From positions 496,001 to 560,000 of the forward strand of contig NZ_CAKMMP010000001.1 in NCBI RefSeq assembly GCF_927798175.1: 64,000 bases of DNA, written 5' to 3'. Source of the DNA: Paenibacillus sp. JJ-223. GTDB taxonomy: Bacteria; Bacillota; Bacilli; Paenibacillales; Paenibacillaceae. The notes beneath the pieces were generated by a model. The model saw only the letters and a list, made by a program, of their open reading frames with translations. It made no database searches and had not been told where the DNA came from. Both the position numbers and the translations under genes were made by a program. Positions 43,915-52,722 of this stretch are shown here, one piece after another (the first letter of the stretch is position 1; every line of letters starts with the position of its first letter).

Positions 43915-44628
43915 TTGCCGCTAAGTCAGAAAATATTGATCGTGGACGATGAGGAGGATATCGTCAAGCTGCTGAAAACCGTACTGGGTAAGGAAGGTTT
44001 CGAGCATGTGTATACCGCCTCTTCCGCCGAAGAAGGCTGGATTCGGTTTCAGGACAAGCAGCCCGACCTCGTTATTTTGGACATTATGCTTCCGGACGGC
44101 GAGGGCTATGACGTATGCAAACAAATCCGCAGCGTTTCGAACGTGCCGATATTCTTTTTGTCGGCCAAAACGGAGGAAATCGACAAAATACTCGGATTTG
44201 CCATAGGCGGTGACGATTACATTACCAAACCGTTCAGTCCAAAGGAAGTGGCTTACCGGATCAAAGCCCGTTTCAGAAGAACGGAGGCTGCTTTGGATGA
44301 GGAAAAAAAGGAACGCATGCTGAAAGCCGGCCCGTTCGAGCTTGACGAACATAAGTTGGAGCTGAAGAAAAACGGCGAAATCATTGAGCTCAAACCGAAA
44401 GAGCTGGGCCTCATTAGTTATCTGCTGAAGCACCCGAACCGGATCATAAGCAAGGAAAGCTTGTACGACCAGGTGTGGGGAGAGGATTCCTTCGGTTATG
44501 ACAACACGGTCATGGTTCATATTCGGCGACTTAGGGAAAAGATCGAGGAGAATCCCTCAAGCCCGCAATATTTGGTGACCGTAAAGGGACTCGGGTATAA
44601 GCTTGCCGTGGAGGAACCGGGACGATGA
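43915..44628 (+). CDS. OmpR-family response regulator (YxdJ/BceR type)
   Basis: 237 residues from the TTG at 43915, chosen because AAAGGAG ends 10 nt upstream; the open frame runs back to 43798 through the repeat and is not likely translated. Receiver domain with acidic pair D11/D12, phospho-acceptor D56 (VILDIMLPD) and K-containing DDYITKPFSPKE; winged helix at about 135-232 (LELKKNGEIIELKPKELGLISYLLKHPNRIISKESLYDQVWG, VMVHIRRLREKIE). It is coupled to the kinase (4-nt overlap) and probably binds the TGTAAGGT repeats at 35267. Confidence 0.93.
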   Translation: MPLSQKILIVDDEEDIVKLLKTVLGKEGFEHVYTASSAEEGWIRFQDKQPDLVILDIMLPDGEGYDVCKQIRSVSNVPIFFLSAKTEEIDKILGFAIGGDDYITKPFSPKEVAYRIKARFRRTEAALDEEKKERMLKAGPFELDEHKLELKKNGEIIELKPKELGLISYLLKHPNRIISKESLYDQVWGEDSFGYDNTVMVHIRRLREKIEENPSSPQYLVTVKGLGYKLAVEEPGR

Positions 44629-46037
44629 AATGGCGGCTGACCGGCAGATATCTGGCATCCGTCGTTCTTATTGTCGTCATCGTCATTTTCATAAACATTT
44701 TGGTAATCATCGGGCTTTATATATACCAGAATGAATCACCAAAGTATCCGTTTCTTCAAGGAGACAACTCGGCCGAGGCCATCACCCGTTCGTTCGGACA
44801 AGAGATTGTTCTTTCCGAAACGGGGATGGACATTACGGGTCAGGGGAAGGACACGCTTGAGCGTAATCAGGCCTGGATTCAAATTCTGGATGAAAACGGG
44901 AATCAGGTCTATGGCTTTCGTGTGCCGCCAGAGGCCAAGACCAAATACACGCCGATGGATATCGTGCAAACCTACAAGTATATGGAAAAAGAATTGATGT
45001 CGACCGTATTTATCGGGGAAAAGCAGGGGAACGGGAAGCGCTACAGCTATTTGATCGGCTTTCAGGACCCTTATCTGGAGCGGAATATCCTCACCTATGA
45101 TATTCGGAAGGTCGGACGTTTTCTTCAAATCGGGATCGTGACCGTGCTTTGCGTCGACGGTTTCATTGCGCTCTGCATCGCTTATCTGTTCAGCAAGAGG
45201 TTAACCCGGCCGCTTTCCGCGCTTATAGACGGAATAAAACAGCTGGCCCATAAGAACTACCGGGGACACTACGAAACGAAGGGCATTTACAAGGACGTGT
45301 TTTACAACGTCAACATGCTGACCGAGGAGCTGCGGGCAAGCGAACTGGAACGGAACAGGCTGGACCGCATGAAAGAGGAGTGGATCGCGAACATTTCGCA
45401 CGATATCAAAACGCCGCTAGCTTCGATCCAGGGATACTCCGAAATGATGCGGGATAAGGATTATGATTTTACGGTCGAGGAAATGCGGGATTACGCGGAA
45501 ATCATCGAGCGGAAGTCGCTTTATTTAAAAGACGTGATTGAAGATCTGAACCTTTCCACCCGTCTGAGAAACATGGGTCTCACGCTCAATCTGAAGAGCG
45601 TAAACGTTGTCAGCCTCGTTCGGAACGCGGTCATTGATACGTTGAACGATACCCGGTACGGCAATCGGAATATCGATTTCAGGTACAGCGACGAAGTAAT
45701 CCTCAAAGAGGTTGACGAAATCCTGATCCGCCGGGCGGTCGCCAATTTGATCTACAACGCGGTAGTCCATAACTCTGAGGATGTTTCTATTGCTGTAAGC
45801 GTCGAAAAGGAAGGCGGCACGGTCCGAATCGTTGTCGAGGACCACGGCAAAGGAATTCGGGAAGAGGAGCTGGAACGGATATTTGACCGTTATTATCGTG
45901 GAACAAATACAGGCGAGCTGCATAAAGGGTCAGGACTCGGCATGGCCATCGCGAACGATATCGTGAAGGCCCATGATGGGGAAATCCACGTTATGAGCGA
46001 GTTTCATAGCGGAACAAGAATCGAAATTCTGCTCTGA
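44625..46037 (+). CDS. Sensor histidine kinase
   Basis: 470 residues: membrane helix at about 9-31, an extracellular domain of about 130 residues, a second helix at about 168-190, HAMP linker (about 195-245), HisKA with H259 in NISHDIKTPLASIQGYS, and HATPase (N box RAVANLIYNAVVHN, G1 EDHGKGI, G2 GSGLGMAIAN). This is longer than BceS-type kinases, which have almost no outer loop, so it may sense a ligand directly besides the transporter. It ends the operon; a terminator follows at 46170. Confidence 0.92.
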   Translation: MKWRLTGRYLASVVLIVVIVIFINILVIIGLYIYQNESPKYPFLQGDNSAEAITRSFGQEIVLSETGMDITGQGKDTLERNQAWIQILDENGNQVYGFRVPPEAKTKYTPMDIVQTYKYMEKELMSTVFIGEKQGNGKRYSYLIGFQDPYLERNILTYDIRKVGRFLQIGIVTVLCVDGFIALCIAYLFSKRLTRPLSALIDGIKQLAHKNYRGHYETKGIYKDVFYNVNMLTEELRASELERNRLDRMKEEWIANISHDIKTPLASIQGYSEMMRDKDYDFTVEEMRDYAEIIERKSLYLKDVIEDLNLSTRLRNMGLTLNLKSVNVVSLVRNAVIDTLNDTRYGNRNIDFRYSDEVILKEVDEILIRRAVANLIYNAVVHNSEDVSIAVSVEKEGGTVRIVVEDHGKGIREEELERIFDRYYRGTNTGELHKGSGLGMAIANDIVKAHDGEIHVMSEFHSGTRIEILL

Positions 46038-46362
46038 AGGAGAACGATAGTTCCATCAGAGATAACTAACGCTTGCTTCGATCATCGCTGAATACCCCAT
46101 CATAATACGTGTTGGAAATGGGCAGCGTTCGATCGCCAAAATGGTCGAGGACAAAACAAAACCTAGTAAAAGTCGCTATTTTAGCGGCTTTTTTGTTTGT
46201 TGATGGAATAATCATCGCAAAAAACACAACCTTGCCATTGTTCTATCACGGCTATGTTAAATTGTCTAGATGCATTTGTTAAAATTTATTGACAATTTGA
46301 ATTTAATGTTGTTTCATATGATTAAACTATGTTGAATGACACTTGGTTAGGAGAGCAATGGA
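46038..46362. other. Intergenic region between the kinase and XRE-cupin genes
   Basis: 325 nt. Holds the kinase terminator and a GTCGAGGACAA/AAGTCGCTATTTTA sequence related to the one at 3509-3555. TTGACA at 46289 could serve as a -35 box for the next operon, but the nearest TATGAT is 22 nt further, so no promoter is called. No gene is seen. Confidence 0.4.
46170..46196 (+). terminator. Intrinsic terminator after the kinase gene
   Basis: AGTCGCT pairs with AGCGGCT (one G-T pair) over a 4-6 nt loop, followed by TTTTTTG. Confidence 0.75.
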
Positions 46363-46908
46363 ATGGAATTGGGAAGCAAAATCCGAAAGCTTCGACTGGA
46401 ACAAAACCGGAGTCAGGAGGAGATCGCACAGGCATGCGGATTTACCAAAAGCTTATTGTCCAAAATCGAAAACGGGAAGACGGTCCCTCCCATCGGCACG
46501 TTGATCAGGATTGCCGAATCGCTTGGAACCAAAATTTCCATGCTGCTGGATGATAACGATTTTAACGGAACGGTGTACACGCCAAAAGCGAGCAACATGG
46601 AAAAAATGGTCCAGACGGACCAAGGGTATGCGTTTTCCGCCATTGCGGCCAAACGGCCGGAAAAACTGATGCAGCCGTTTTACTTTGTCGTACAGAAAGG
46701 CAAGACAGGCAAAAGGACGTTTTCCCATGTCGGGCAGGAATTTATTTATGTGCTTGAAGGTACGATGATTTATTACGTAGGGAAGGAAGAATACACGTTA
46801 AATGCCGGCGACAGTCTGTATTTTGATTCGGTAGAGAACCACAAATATGTGCTGGTATCCGATGAAGTCAAGTATTTGTCGGTGTTTTGTTCCGATACGA
46901 ATGGGTAG
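46363..46908 (+). CDS. XRE-family regulator with cupin domain
   Basis: 181 residues. HTH_3 at about 3-58 (IRKLRLEQNRSQEEIAQACGFTKSLLSKIENGKTVPPIGTLIRIAESLG) and a cupin_2 fold at about 105-178 (GQEFIYVLEGTMIYYVGKEEYTLNAGDSLYFDSVENHKY). TAGGAGA precedes the start. Regulators of this layout commonly govern amino-acid or polyamine catabolism, with a small ligand in the cupin. It starts the hydroxyproline locus and is 15 nt from the yesN-like gene, so it is likely to regulate the downstream cluster. Confidence 0.92.
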   Translation: MELGSKIRKLRLEQNRSQEEIAQACGFTKSLLSKIENGKTVPPIGTLIRIAESLGTKISMLLDDNDFNGTVYTPKASNMEKMVQTDQGYAFSAIAAKRPEKLMQPFYFVVQKGKTGKRTFSHVGQEFIYVLEGTMIYYVGKEEYTLNAGDSLYFDSVENHKYVLVSDEVKYLSVFCSDTNG

Positions 46909-46923
46909 GAAAGGGGATGAAAC

Positions 46924-48438
46924 ATGTTAAATATTTTGGTTGTGGATGACGAACCGAGGCACAGAAGAGGGCTGTCCCGCATGCTGAAGGCTCTGAAACC
47001 GGAGTATACCATCTTTGATGCCAGAGACGGGCAGGAGGCTTTGGAAAGTTTGGATGTTCATCCGATGGATCTGGTGTTTACGGACATTCAGATGCCGGTG
47101 ATGGACGGCCTGGAATTAATGGAACAGTTGACGCGCAGGGGAAGAGATGAAAGCGTTGTCATTTTAAGTGCTTATTCCGATTTTGTTTATGCGCAGCGTG
47201 CGCTCCAGTTAGGCGCCAGCGATTATTTGCTTAAACCGGTGGAGGAAAAAAACATCATGCCGCTGCTTGCGAAAGCAGAGCGTAAAGCCAGCACTGCGCG
47301 TCTGGCATGCTTGGAATCCGCACTATCCGAACTGCTGGAAGGATATCCATCTGACCAGAATTATCGATTGCTGGAAAGCACATTCCCGGCATTCAAGCAA
47401 GGGGTCGTGCTGGCCGCAGTTTTTGGCATGGCGAAAGACCATCAGCTTCTGCTGAGCAGCCTCAAAGGGACACTGCTGGAGATCATGGAGGAATTCGGAT
47501 TCTCCTGCGCATTTTGCATGAAGGAAAGAATGCTCACCGTCTTGATTATGAACTCCGAGTCGACCTCCATGGTGCCGCCCGGCTTCGAGGACAGCCTTCA
47601 TGGGGTCATTCGACACTTCCTGCAGACATACGGAGCGGAACTAACGTTTGGCTTGGGGCATTGTTTTGCCGAATGGCATGGCGTCAGACTAGCTTACCAG
47701 CAAGCCTGCCATGCGCTCAAAGCCAGATTTTATAAAGGCGGAGGGGCGCTGTACGGAGCCGGGCAGATCAATAGCGAAGACCCGCCTGCCGTCGTGAAGC
47801 TTGAAATCAACGGGCTGATCAGAGCGGTGTTGTCCGGAAACAAGCCGGAAATTGAGGCCTGTCTGGATTCCGCTGTTCGCCAGGATGACGGGAACGCCTT
47901 TCCCGAGCCGGAAAAATTGAAATATTTTCTCGCTGCATCGATTCATCAAGCGGCTTCCCTTTTAATGGAAAAAGGGTTTGCACCCTTGAATAGCACAGCC
48001 TATGAGGAAGCACTGCTTCACTGTCATACCGTAAATGAACTTAAAGAGGCGGCGCGGGAATGGATCTTCGGTCTGACGGAACGTCTGGAACAACGACGGC
48101 AGTGCAAAGCCGAATCCATTATCGACAGCTGCAAGGCTTATATTGATACGCACTATGACGAAGATGATTTGTCGCTCAGTACGCTGGCAACGAAATTTCA
48201 TTTTAATCCCTCGTATTTTTGCATGCTTTTCAAAACCCACTCCCAGATGACCGTTCATCAGTACATCACGCATACCCGAATGAAGGCTGCCGCCGACTTG
48301 CTGCTGCAGACCCCCCGGAAAGTGTACCAAATTGCCGAAAGCGTAGGGTACAAGGACGCAAAGTATTTCATTCGTCTGTTTCGCAAGGAGTTTGGCACAA
48401 GCCCCGAAGAGTATCGCCATCTATCTGCTATTCGCTAA
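46924..48438 (+). CDS. Response regulator with AraC output (YesN type)
   Basis: 504 residues. Receiver domain with D8/D9, phospho-acceptor D54 (LVFTDIQMPVMDG) and K106 region (DYLLKPVEEKN); a variable middle part (about 130-390); and an AraC HTH pair at the C-terminus (DDLSLSTLATKFHFNPSYFCMLFKTHSQMTVHQYI, VYQIAESVGYKDAKYFIRLFRKEFGTSPEEYR). AAGGGGATG lies just before the ATG. Followed by its kinase after 16 nt. The pair typically activates an adjacent CUT1-type ABC transporter operon, which is what follows here. Confidence 0.93.
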   Translation: MLNILVVDDEPRHRRGLSRMLKALKPEYTIFDARDGQEALESLDVHPMDLVFTDIQMPVMDGLELMEQLTRRGRDESVVILSAYSDFVYAQRALQLGASDYLLKPVEEKNIMPLLAKAERKASTARLACLESALSELLEGYPSDQNYRLLESTFPAFKQGVVLAAVFGMAKDHQLLLSSLKGTLLEIMEEFGFSCAFCMKERMLTVLIMNSESTSMVPPGFEDSLHGVIRHFLQTYGAELTFGLGHCFAEWHGVRLAYQQACHALKARFYKGGGALYGAGQINSEDPPAVVKLEINGLIRAVLSGNKPEIEACLDSAVRQDDGNAFPEPEKLKYFLAASIHQAASLLMEKGFAPLNSTAYEEALLHCHTVNELKEAAREWIFGLTERLEQRRQCKAESIIDSCKAYIDTHYDEDDLSLSTLATKFHFNPSYFCMLFKTHSQMTVHQYITHTRMKAAADLLLQTPRKVYQIAESVGYKDAKYFIRLFRKEFGTSPEEYRHLSAIR

Positions 48439-48454
48439 AAGGAAGGGATGCCAT

Positions 48455-50278
48455 TTGAGAGGACGTTGCCCATTGCCGCGTTTTAAAGATCTCACCTACA
48501 GGTCCAAGCTTTTCCTGACTTATGCACTCATCGTTTCGCTCCCCCTCAGCATCCTGAGCTGGATGTATTTTCATTCAAGCAGGGATTTCGTCTCCGAATT
48601 TGCCAAGCAAAATTGGTATTCCATCGTTAAACAAAACAATGAAATCATGGACGCCGAACTCGCGCGGGTAGAAGAAAGCAGCCTGGCCATGATCGGGGAC
48701 CAAACGTTGTATGAGCAGTACCTGCATGCAAACCCTGATGACGAATACAGCATGATCTCGATGGAAAAAAAGGTCAGCCGGACGTTAAACACGTACTTTA
48801 CGGACTTAGGACAGATGTATTCCATCCATCTCATAACCAGTTATTCCAACATTGGCCCCACGGGCGCCTCCGCTTTTATTCCGTATAGCAGCTTCAACCA
48901 AACGGCATTATACCAAGCAGCTTTACGGGGGGACGGGGCGATGGAGTGGGTACCTACCTTTTCGTTTGATCACATGTTTCAGCAGAATATCCGCCGTTCC
49001 AAGCCTCCCGAATATGTTCGCCTGCTGGCTGGCGTCCGTTTGCTGAAGCTGTTCAATATCAATAATGGCGAAGTCGCCGAACTGCAGGGCAAGGCCGAGC
49101 TTCCCGTGCTGGCCGTTGTGTATCGGCCGGAAATGTACCATTCCCGCTTCGCCGACACGCTCCCGTCCGCCGGAGCTTCTTTTTTTGTGATCAGCCCGGA
49201 AGGGCAGCCGGTGGCGGGCACATCCATGGAGCAGGAAACGGCTGCCATCGATCCCGCTTGGCTGGATGAAATGACGGAGAGGAAAAGCGGAACCTTGACG
49301 GTGACGCAGAATGGAAAGCCGCTTATCATTTGTTTTGATATGTCTGGGGTGACGGGATGGATCTCGGGGATCACCATATCGCCCGAAGCGATGGTGTCGG
49401 CTTTTTTGCCGGAGATCAAATCCTACACCTTTTACTTGGCCGTGATCCTCCTGCTTCTTTCACTCCTGCTCGCGTATATTTTTGCCAATTCCATTACCAA
49501 GCCCATTCATCAGCTGCTGCAAGCCATCAAAAAAACGGGTGAGGGCGAGTTCGATACGCGAATTCCCGTTGAATCCTATAACGAGATGGGACTGTTAATC
49601 CACAAATTCAATCAAATGAATGTCAAAATCAACAATTTGATCGAAGAGAATTACAAAGTCAAGCTGCGGGAAAAAGAGACCGAGATCATGTCGCTGAACA
49701 TTCAGCTGAATCCCCATTTTATGTACAACACGCTGAACATCATGAATTGGACGGCGCTTGAAAACAACCAGACCGAGCTGAGCCGCATGATCGTCAGTTT
49801 ATCCTCCATGCTGCAGTATACGACCCGGAACAGTCAGGACACCGGCGATTTGGCCGACGACCTGAACTGGCTGAAGCATTATATTTTCATTACCAATCAG
49901 CGTTTCGAAGACCGGTTTACCGTCAGCTATGATATTGCCCCCGAGCTGTATGCATACCAAGTGCCCAAGCTGTTCCTGCAGCCGTTTGTCGAAAACGCGA
50001 TCGTTCACGGATTTTCCCGTTTGCATAGCGGGGGAGAGATCGTCATCCGGGGATGGGTGACCGGTAGCGAACGTTTTTTCACGGTCGAGGATAACGGCAC
50101 GGGCATCGCTCCGAGCAAATTGGAAGAGTTGGGTAAGCGTGCAGGCGAATCCATCGGCATCCGGAATGTGGACAAAAGAATCAAACTCATCTATGGGGAC
50201 GGCTATGGCGTCACCCTGACTTCAGTTGAGGGACAGGGCACTAGGGTACAAATCAACCTGCCGGCATCAAACATGTGA
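48455..50278 (+). CDS. Sensor histidine kinase (YesM type)
   Basis: 607 residues from TTG 48455, with AAGGAAGGG 7 nt upstream. Membrane helices at about 17-38 and 330-352 enclose a large extracellular dCache-type sensor. Then HAMP (about 350-405, SITKPIHQLLQAIKKTGEGEFDTRI), a His_kinase domain (IMSLNIQLNPHFMYNTLNIMNWTALENN, with the phospho-acceptor His in NPHFMYNTLN) and HATPase (FVENAIVHGF, VEDNGTGI). Characteristic of YesM/LytS-like kinases in Paenibacillus. Its ligand is unknown, but the neighbourhood suggests an external hydroxyproline- or glycan-containing compound. Confidence 0.92.
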   Translation: MRGRCPLPRFKDLTYRSKLFLTYALIVSLPLSILSWMYFHSSRDFVSEFAKQNWYSIVKQNNEIMDAELARVEESSLAMIGDQTLYEQYLHANPDDEYSMISMEKKVSRTLNTYFTDLGQMYSIHLITSYSNIGPTGASAFIPYSSFNQTALYQAALRGDGAMEWVPTFSFDHMFQQNIRRSKPPEYVRLLAGVRLLKLFNINNGEVAELQGKAELPVLAVVYRPEMYHSRFADTLPSAGASFFVISPEGQPVAGTSMEQETAAIDPAWLDEMTERKSGTLTVTQNGKPLIICFDMSGVTGWISGITISPEAMVSAFLPEIKSYTFYLAVILLLLSLLLAYIFANSITKPIHQLLQAIKKTGEGEFDTRIPVESYNEMGLLIHKFNQMNVKINNLIEENYKVKLREKETEIMSLNIQLNPHFMYNTLNIMNWTALENNQTELSRMIVSLSSMLQYTTRNSQDTGDLADDLNWLKHYIFITNQRFEDRFTVSYDIAPELYAYQVPKLFLQPFVENAIVHGFSRLHSGGEIVIRGWVTGSERFFTVEDNGTGIAPSKLEELGKRAGESIGIRNVDKRIKLIYGDGYGVTLTSVEGQGTRVQINLPASNM

Positions 50279-50377
50279 AAATACTCCACCTATACAAATA
50301 TGTTCGAATTTTTTGGGCGACGGATTTTTTTTACAATAAATATACAAACCATCAGCCAATGAATGGAGGTTTCGCAG

Positions 50378-51748
50378 ATGAACATAGCCAAACGTCTCAC
50401 AGGAGCGATATTATCGTCTGCTCTGGCGATCAGCTTGCTGCTGGCGGGCTGCTCGGATACCGGAAATGCTCCTGAAGCCCAAGGCGGCCAGAACGGTCAA
50501 GAGGAGCCCGTCACACTTAAATTTTCCTTTTGGGGAGACACCATTGAAAAGAAAACAGTTACGGAGGCGCTTGAGCGTTTTGAACAGGAAACCGGGATCC
50601 AGGTCGAACCGATGCATGTTCCAGCGGATTATTTGACCAAATTGACGACGATGGTTGCAGGCAACGTTGCACCGGATCTCGGTTACCTGTCATCGGGGGC
50701 CGCTCTGAGCTGGGGACGTGACGGGAAGCTGCTGAACCTCACCCCGCTCATGGAAAACGACCCCGATTTCAACAAGGACGATTACCTGGATCAGATATGG
50801 TATGAAATTGCTCCTGGCAACATCATCGGGACGAGTACCGCTGTTGAAGGGTATGGTCTTATGTACAACAAGGATTTGCTGCTGGAAGCCGGGGTCGAGC
50901 TGCCTCCAACGGATGCCGCACAAGCATGGGATTGGGACACATTTGTGGAGTATGCCAAAAAATTAACGCTCGATGATCAGGGAAGAAATGCGTTGGACCC
51001 GAATTTCAACCCGGATAAAATCAGGCAGTTCGGCCTTCAGTACGATCCGTATAACATGATGGCGGCGGTGGTATCCAACGGCGGGAACTTCCTGACCGAA
51101 GACGGCAAAGGCTTCGGGCTGGCCCAGCCGGAAGCGATCGAGGCGATTCAAAAGCTTGCGGACCTGATGTATGTGCACCATGTTTCCCCTACGCCGCTGC
51201 AGGCCAAAAACATGCCGGATACGGCACTTCAAACGAAAAAGGTCGCTATGACGGTATCCGGCAACTGGGCGCTTCAAGCCTTTGCGGAACAGGATTTTAA
51301 TCTCGGCGTCGGAGTCCTGCCGAAGCTGAAGGAAAGCAACACGCTGCTGGACGGTGCACCAACGGTCATTTTCAAATCAACCAAACATCCGGAAGAAGCT
51401 TGGCTGCTGTATAAATATATGACCGATCCCGAATCGGTACTGCCGCTGATCGAGGGCGGATTATGGATGCCGCTGAAGAAGGAGTGGTACACGAATCCCG
51501 AACTGATCAACAAATGGGCGGCGGGGAACAAAGCGCACCCGGAAGGCTACACGGAAGCTTTTATGAAACAAACCATTGAAAACGGAATCCGCACGCCCGG
51601 CTTTGAAGTGAAGAATCTGGACAAAATCAACGCGCTCGTCACGCCGGCACTTGACTTGGTATGGACGGGCAAACAAAAAGCGGAAGAGGCGCTAAAAGGG
51701 GTGGAGCCCAAAGTCGTGCCGCTGATCGAGGGTTATTACGGAAGGTGA
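50378..51748 (+). CDS. Extracellular solute-binding lipoprotein (family 1)
   Basis: 456 residues from ATG 50378 with GGAGGT 9 nt upstream. Lipoprotein signal ending LLLAGCSDTG, so membrane anchored. The mature part follows the SBP_bac_1 pattern for sugars (VTLKFSFWGDTIEKKTVTEALERFEQETGIQVE, YNKDLLLEAGVELPPTDAAQAWDWDTF, KKVAMTVSGNWALQAF, HPEEAWLLYKYMTDPES). Two CUT1 permeases follow. No ATPase is encoded nearby, which is typical where MsmX/UgpC-like ATPase is shared. The substrate is not evident; the location in a hydroxyproline locus suggests a hydroxyproline-linked glycan or glycopeptide. Confidence 0.92.
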   Translation: MNIAKRLTGAILSSALAISLLLAGCSDTGNAPEAQGGQNGQEEPVTLKFSFWGDTIEKKTVTEALERFEQETGIQVEPMHVPADYLTKLTTMVAGNVAPDLGYLSSGAALSWGRDGKLLNLTPLMENDPDFNKDDYLDQIWYEIAPGNIIGTSTAVEGYGLMYNKDLLLEAGVELPPTDAAQAWDWDTFVEYAKKLTLDDQGRNALDPNFNPDKIRQFGLQYDPYNMMAAVVSNGGNFLTEDGKGFGLAQPEAIEAIQKLADLMYVHHVSPTPLQAKNMPDTALQTKKVAMTVSGNWALQAFAEQDFNLGVGVLPKLKESNTLLDGAPTVIFKSTKHPEEAWLLYKYMTDPESVLPLIEGGLWMPLKKEWYTNPELINKWAAGNKAHPEGYTEAFMKQTIENGIRTPGFEVKNLDKINALVTPALDLVWTGKQKAEEALKGVEPKVVPLIEGYYGR

Positions 51749-51804
51749 TCCTTATCCGGCGGCAGCAGCAAACCACGGTCTGTCTATGACTTGAACGATA
51801 TTCA

Positions 51805-52716
51805 TTGAAGATAGGGGGGATTCATATTCAACACAAACGCCGGATCGCCATGGCGGGCATCCTGTTCGCCCTACCCAGCATTGTGGGACTGATGTTGTTT
51901 GTCATGCTGCCGATGCTCGCCAGTTTGCTGCTCAGCTTTACGGATTACCGGATCGTCAACACGCCTAAATTTATCGGATTCGCCAATTATATTCGGCTCT
52001 TTGACGGGACGGATCCCTATTTCTACAATTCGTTGTGGGTCACCTTGAAATACGTCATTCTCCGTGTTCCGTTTGGCCTTGTGTTCTCCTTTATGGCTGC
52101 TTTTTTGCTGAACATGCAGTTCATTCGCGGCAAATCCGTCTTTCGCACGATCTTTTATTTGCCGTCCATCGTGCCTGCGGTCGCCTCTTCCATGATCTGG
52201 CTCTGGCTGTTTAGTCCTGATCTGGGACTGTTCAACAGCTTTCTTGAAGCACTGAATCTGCCTACGCTCGACTGGTTGTATTCCGAACAAACGGTGGTGC
52301 CTTCGATTGTGATGATGAGCCTTTGGGGGATGGGGAGCACCATCATCATTTTCCTTGCAGGCCTGCAAGGGGTGCCGCGATCCTTGTATGAGGCGGCCAT
52401 TGTGGACGGTGCCGGCGCATTCCGGAAATTCCGGCATATTACGATTCCCATGATGACGCCAATTATCTTCTTTAACCTGATCATGGGATCGATCGGAGCC
52501 TTCCAGGTATTTACCGAGGCGCTGATTATGACGCAGGGAGGGCCCAACAATGCCAGCCTGTTTTATAACTACTATATTTATCGGCAGGCCTTTCAGTTCG
52601 GGGAAATGGGGCAAGCATCCGCCATTGCGTGGATTCTGTTCATCATCGTGCTTTTGGTCACGGTCATATTCTTCCGCACGTCGAAATCCTGGGTATTCTA
52701 TGAAAGCGAGGTGTAG
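51805..52716 (+). CDS. Sugar ABC transporter permease (UgpA/MalF type)
   Basis: Up to 303 residues. Six membrane helices and the EAA loop LYEAAIVDGAGAFRKFRHITIPMMTPIIFF near residue 200. The start is uncertain: a TTG at 51805 has no ribosome binding site, the strong GGGGGG at 51813-51818 would serve an ATT at 51826 (7 nt), and the first ATG is 51850. BPD_transp_1 fold, CUT1 class. It forms a heterodimer with the product of the following gene. Confidence 0.9.
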   Translation: MKIGGIHIQHKRRIAMAGILFALPSIVGLMLFVMLPMLASLLLSFTDYRIVNTPKFIGFANYIRLFDGTDPYFYNSLWVTLKYVILRVPFGLVFSFMAAFLLNMQFIRGKSVFRTIFYLPSIVPAVASSMIWLWLFSPDLGLFNSFLEALNLPTLDWLYSEQTVVPSIVMMSLWGMGSTIIIFLAGLQGVPRSLYEAAIVDGAGAFRKFRHITIPMMTPIIFFNLIMGSIGAFQVFTEALIMTQGGPNNASLFYNYYIYRQAFQFGEMGQASAIAWILFIIVLLVTVIFFRTSKSWVFYESEV

Positions 52717-52722
52717 CTCCCT

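Noticed and set aside
46289..46322. TTGACA ... TATGAT upstream of the XRE-cupin gene as a promoter
   Set aside because: The spacing is 22 nt rather than 16-18, so it does not form a normal sigma-A promoter.
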